From a virus: DNA of 21,323 bases. Under the pieces are notes generated by a model. It was not told where the DNA came from. It ran no database searches and saw nothing but the letters and a program-made list of their open reading frames with translations. A program made the translations under genes and the position numbers. This document shows, piece by piece, positions 20,679 to 21,323 of the stretch (position 1 is the stretch's first letter; each line of letters begins with the position of its first letter). The stretch spans positions 1-21,323 of IMG/VR virus record IMGVR_UViG_3300006128_001005; one strand, given 5' to 3'.

Positions 20679-21323
20679 ATGACACAAAAACGTATCGGCT
20701 TTTGCTGCAAATGGATTGACACCGTGGATCAACTTGATGGCTTCAAACCTAAAGATGATGCACTCCGCTATAACAACAAGACCACCACGGTGGCTTGGCT
20801 GAACCGCCAGACTAGGGCAGTTGCTGAGCAACGTCTGTGGGATATTATGGAGCATAATACAGATGCCACATTACGATTGGTGGAGCGTGTGGGAACACTT
20901 GCACCAGAACTACGAATGGTACGCCTTAGTAGCGACATACTGCCTGTTTACACTGAGCCAACTTGGGGCTATTTCTGGACTGATCAACACATTCGTAAAA
21001 CCATTGCGCAGCGATTGGCCAAAGTTGGAGAGGCTGCTAAACGTCTTGATGTTAGGGTCTCTTTTCATCCTGGTCAATTTTGCGTCCTTGCTAGTGACAG
21101 AGACAGTGTTGTTTCAAGTTCAATTGCTGAATTTGAATATCATGCTGACTTGGCTCGTTGGATGGGTTTTGGTTCTAGTTGGCATGATCACGGTTTTAAA
21201 ATCAATGTGCATATTAGTGGTAAAGGTGGTCCATTGGCTATACGAGCCATACAATCCCGATTATCGCCAGAAGCCAGAAACCTTATCACAATAGAAAACG
21301 AGGAATATACATATGGACTTGAT
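20679..21323 (+). CDS. uvsE: UV damage endonuclease UvdE (partial, runs off the window)
   Basis: The first 215 residues of a UvdE-type enzyme; the frame is open to the last base. The start MTQKRIGFCCKW matches the first strand of the family. Then come ELRMVRLSSDILPVYTEP (Arg and Ser of the first active-site strand), LDVRVSFHPGQFCVLASDR (His130, Gln133), IAEFEYHADLARWMG, INVHISGKGG and TIENEEYTYGLD (Glu206, Asn207). UvdE is a TIM-barrel enzyme with metal ions that nicks DNA 5' of UV photoproducts and starts repair without UvrABC. In a phage of sunlit water it would protect or revive its own DNA. An insert with FGSSWHDHGF before the INVHI strand is slightly unusual. GC content appears higher than in neighbours, which may mean a separate origin. 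Confidence 0.9.
   Translation, partial: MTQKRIGFCCKWIDTVDQLDGFKPKDDALRYNNKTTTVAWLNRQTRAVAEQRLWDIMEHNTDATLRLVERVGTLAPELRMVRLSSDILPVYTEPTWGYFWTDQHIRKTIAQRLAKVGEAAKRLDVRVSFHPGQFCVLASDRDSVVSSSIAEFEYHADLARWMGFGSSWHDHGFKINVHISGKGGPLAIRAIQSRLSPEARNLITIENEEYTYGLD

Noticed and set aside
20821-21294. 157-codon + frame with hydrophobic stretches at the window end
   Set aside because: It is out of frame with the UvdE gene, whose motifs (SFHPGQF, ENEEYTYGLD) continue to the last base.
1-21323. CRISPR array, insertion sequence, integrase or attachment sites
   Set aside because: No regularly spaced repeats, transposase motifs or terminal repeats were seen on either strand.

Overview
The window looks like part of the genome of a tailed, T4-type (myovirus-like) phage of a marine alphaproteobacterium. 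Genes are packed tightly, with many 1-14 base overlaps and TAATG or ATGA junctions, and the sequence is AT-rich. It carries a virion block (PAAR spike tip, a tail protein with a GH24 lysozyme domain, a fiber-like protein). It also carries accessory genes typical of marine T4-like phages: Hsp20, ClpS, an asparagine synthetase-like protein, a NodU-type carbamoyltransferase, SGNH-fold proteins and a UV damage endonuclease. The alphaproteobacterial host is inferred mainly from a circularly permuted, two-piece tmRNA gene whose tag starts AANDN, as in that class. This is a reading of the sequence; no database search was run.

Layout. 1-4931: virion/baseplate genes on + (end of an upstream gene, a small Sm-like candidate, a PAAR protein, a repeat-containing tail protein, a 1023-aa GH24 protein). 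4938-5285: a strong sigma70-type promoter, the tmRNA gene and its terminator. 5294-6519: an exported SleB-type cell-wall hydrolase (+) and a class 3 lipase (-), converging. 6605-7030: a start-less fragment of an outer-membrane-barrel-like gene. 7031-10724: a run of + genes (AsnB-like, two unknowns, a membrane coiled-coil protein, ribosomal protein bS21). 10739-12752: GMP reductase, Hsp20 and ClpS. 12749-14711: a metallophosphoesterase (-), an unknown gene, tRNA-Thr(UGU) and an SGNH protein (-). 14724-16542: two unknown genes, a structured RNA candidate of about 190 nt, and a 65-aa protein resembling the C-terminal domain of bL12. 16550-20648: a methyltransferase-like unknown, a fiber-like protein, a 35-aa overlapping ORF, a carbamoyltransferase and an SGNH protein. 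20645-end: a promoter and the start of a UvdE-type endonuclease.

How the parts may work together. The most notable theme is control of translation and protein turnover. The window holds a tmRNA with its own degradation tag, bS21, tRNA-Thr, a ClpS adaptor with an altered pocket, Hsp20 and a bL12-CTD-like protein. A second theme is the cell surface and lysis (SleB hydrolase, GH24 domain, lipase, carbamoyltransferase, SGNH proteins). A third is nucleotide and DNA upkeep (GMP reductase, UvdE).

Regulation. Six near-perfect TTGACA -35 boxes sit 16-17 nt from AT-rich -10 boxes in front of the tmRNA and five gene starts. Two start codons (7077, 16593) lie directly after strong hairpins whose 3' arm holds the ribosome binding site and whose loop holds a TAAAT-type promoter-like element. 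This is the arrangement known from T4 genes e, soc and 49, where early read-through transcripts are silent and late transcripts are translated.
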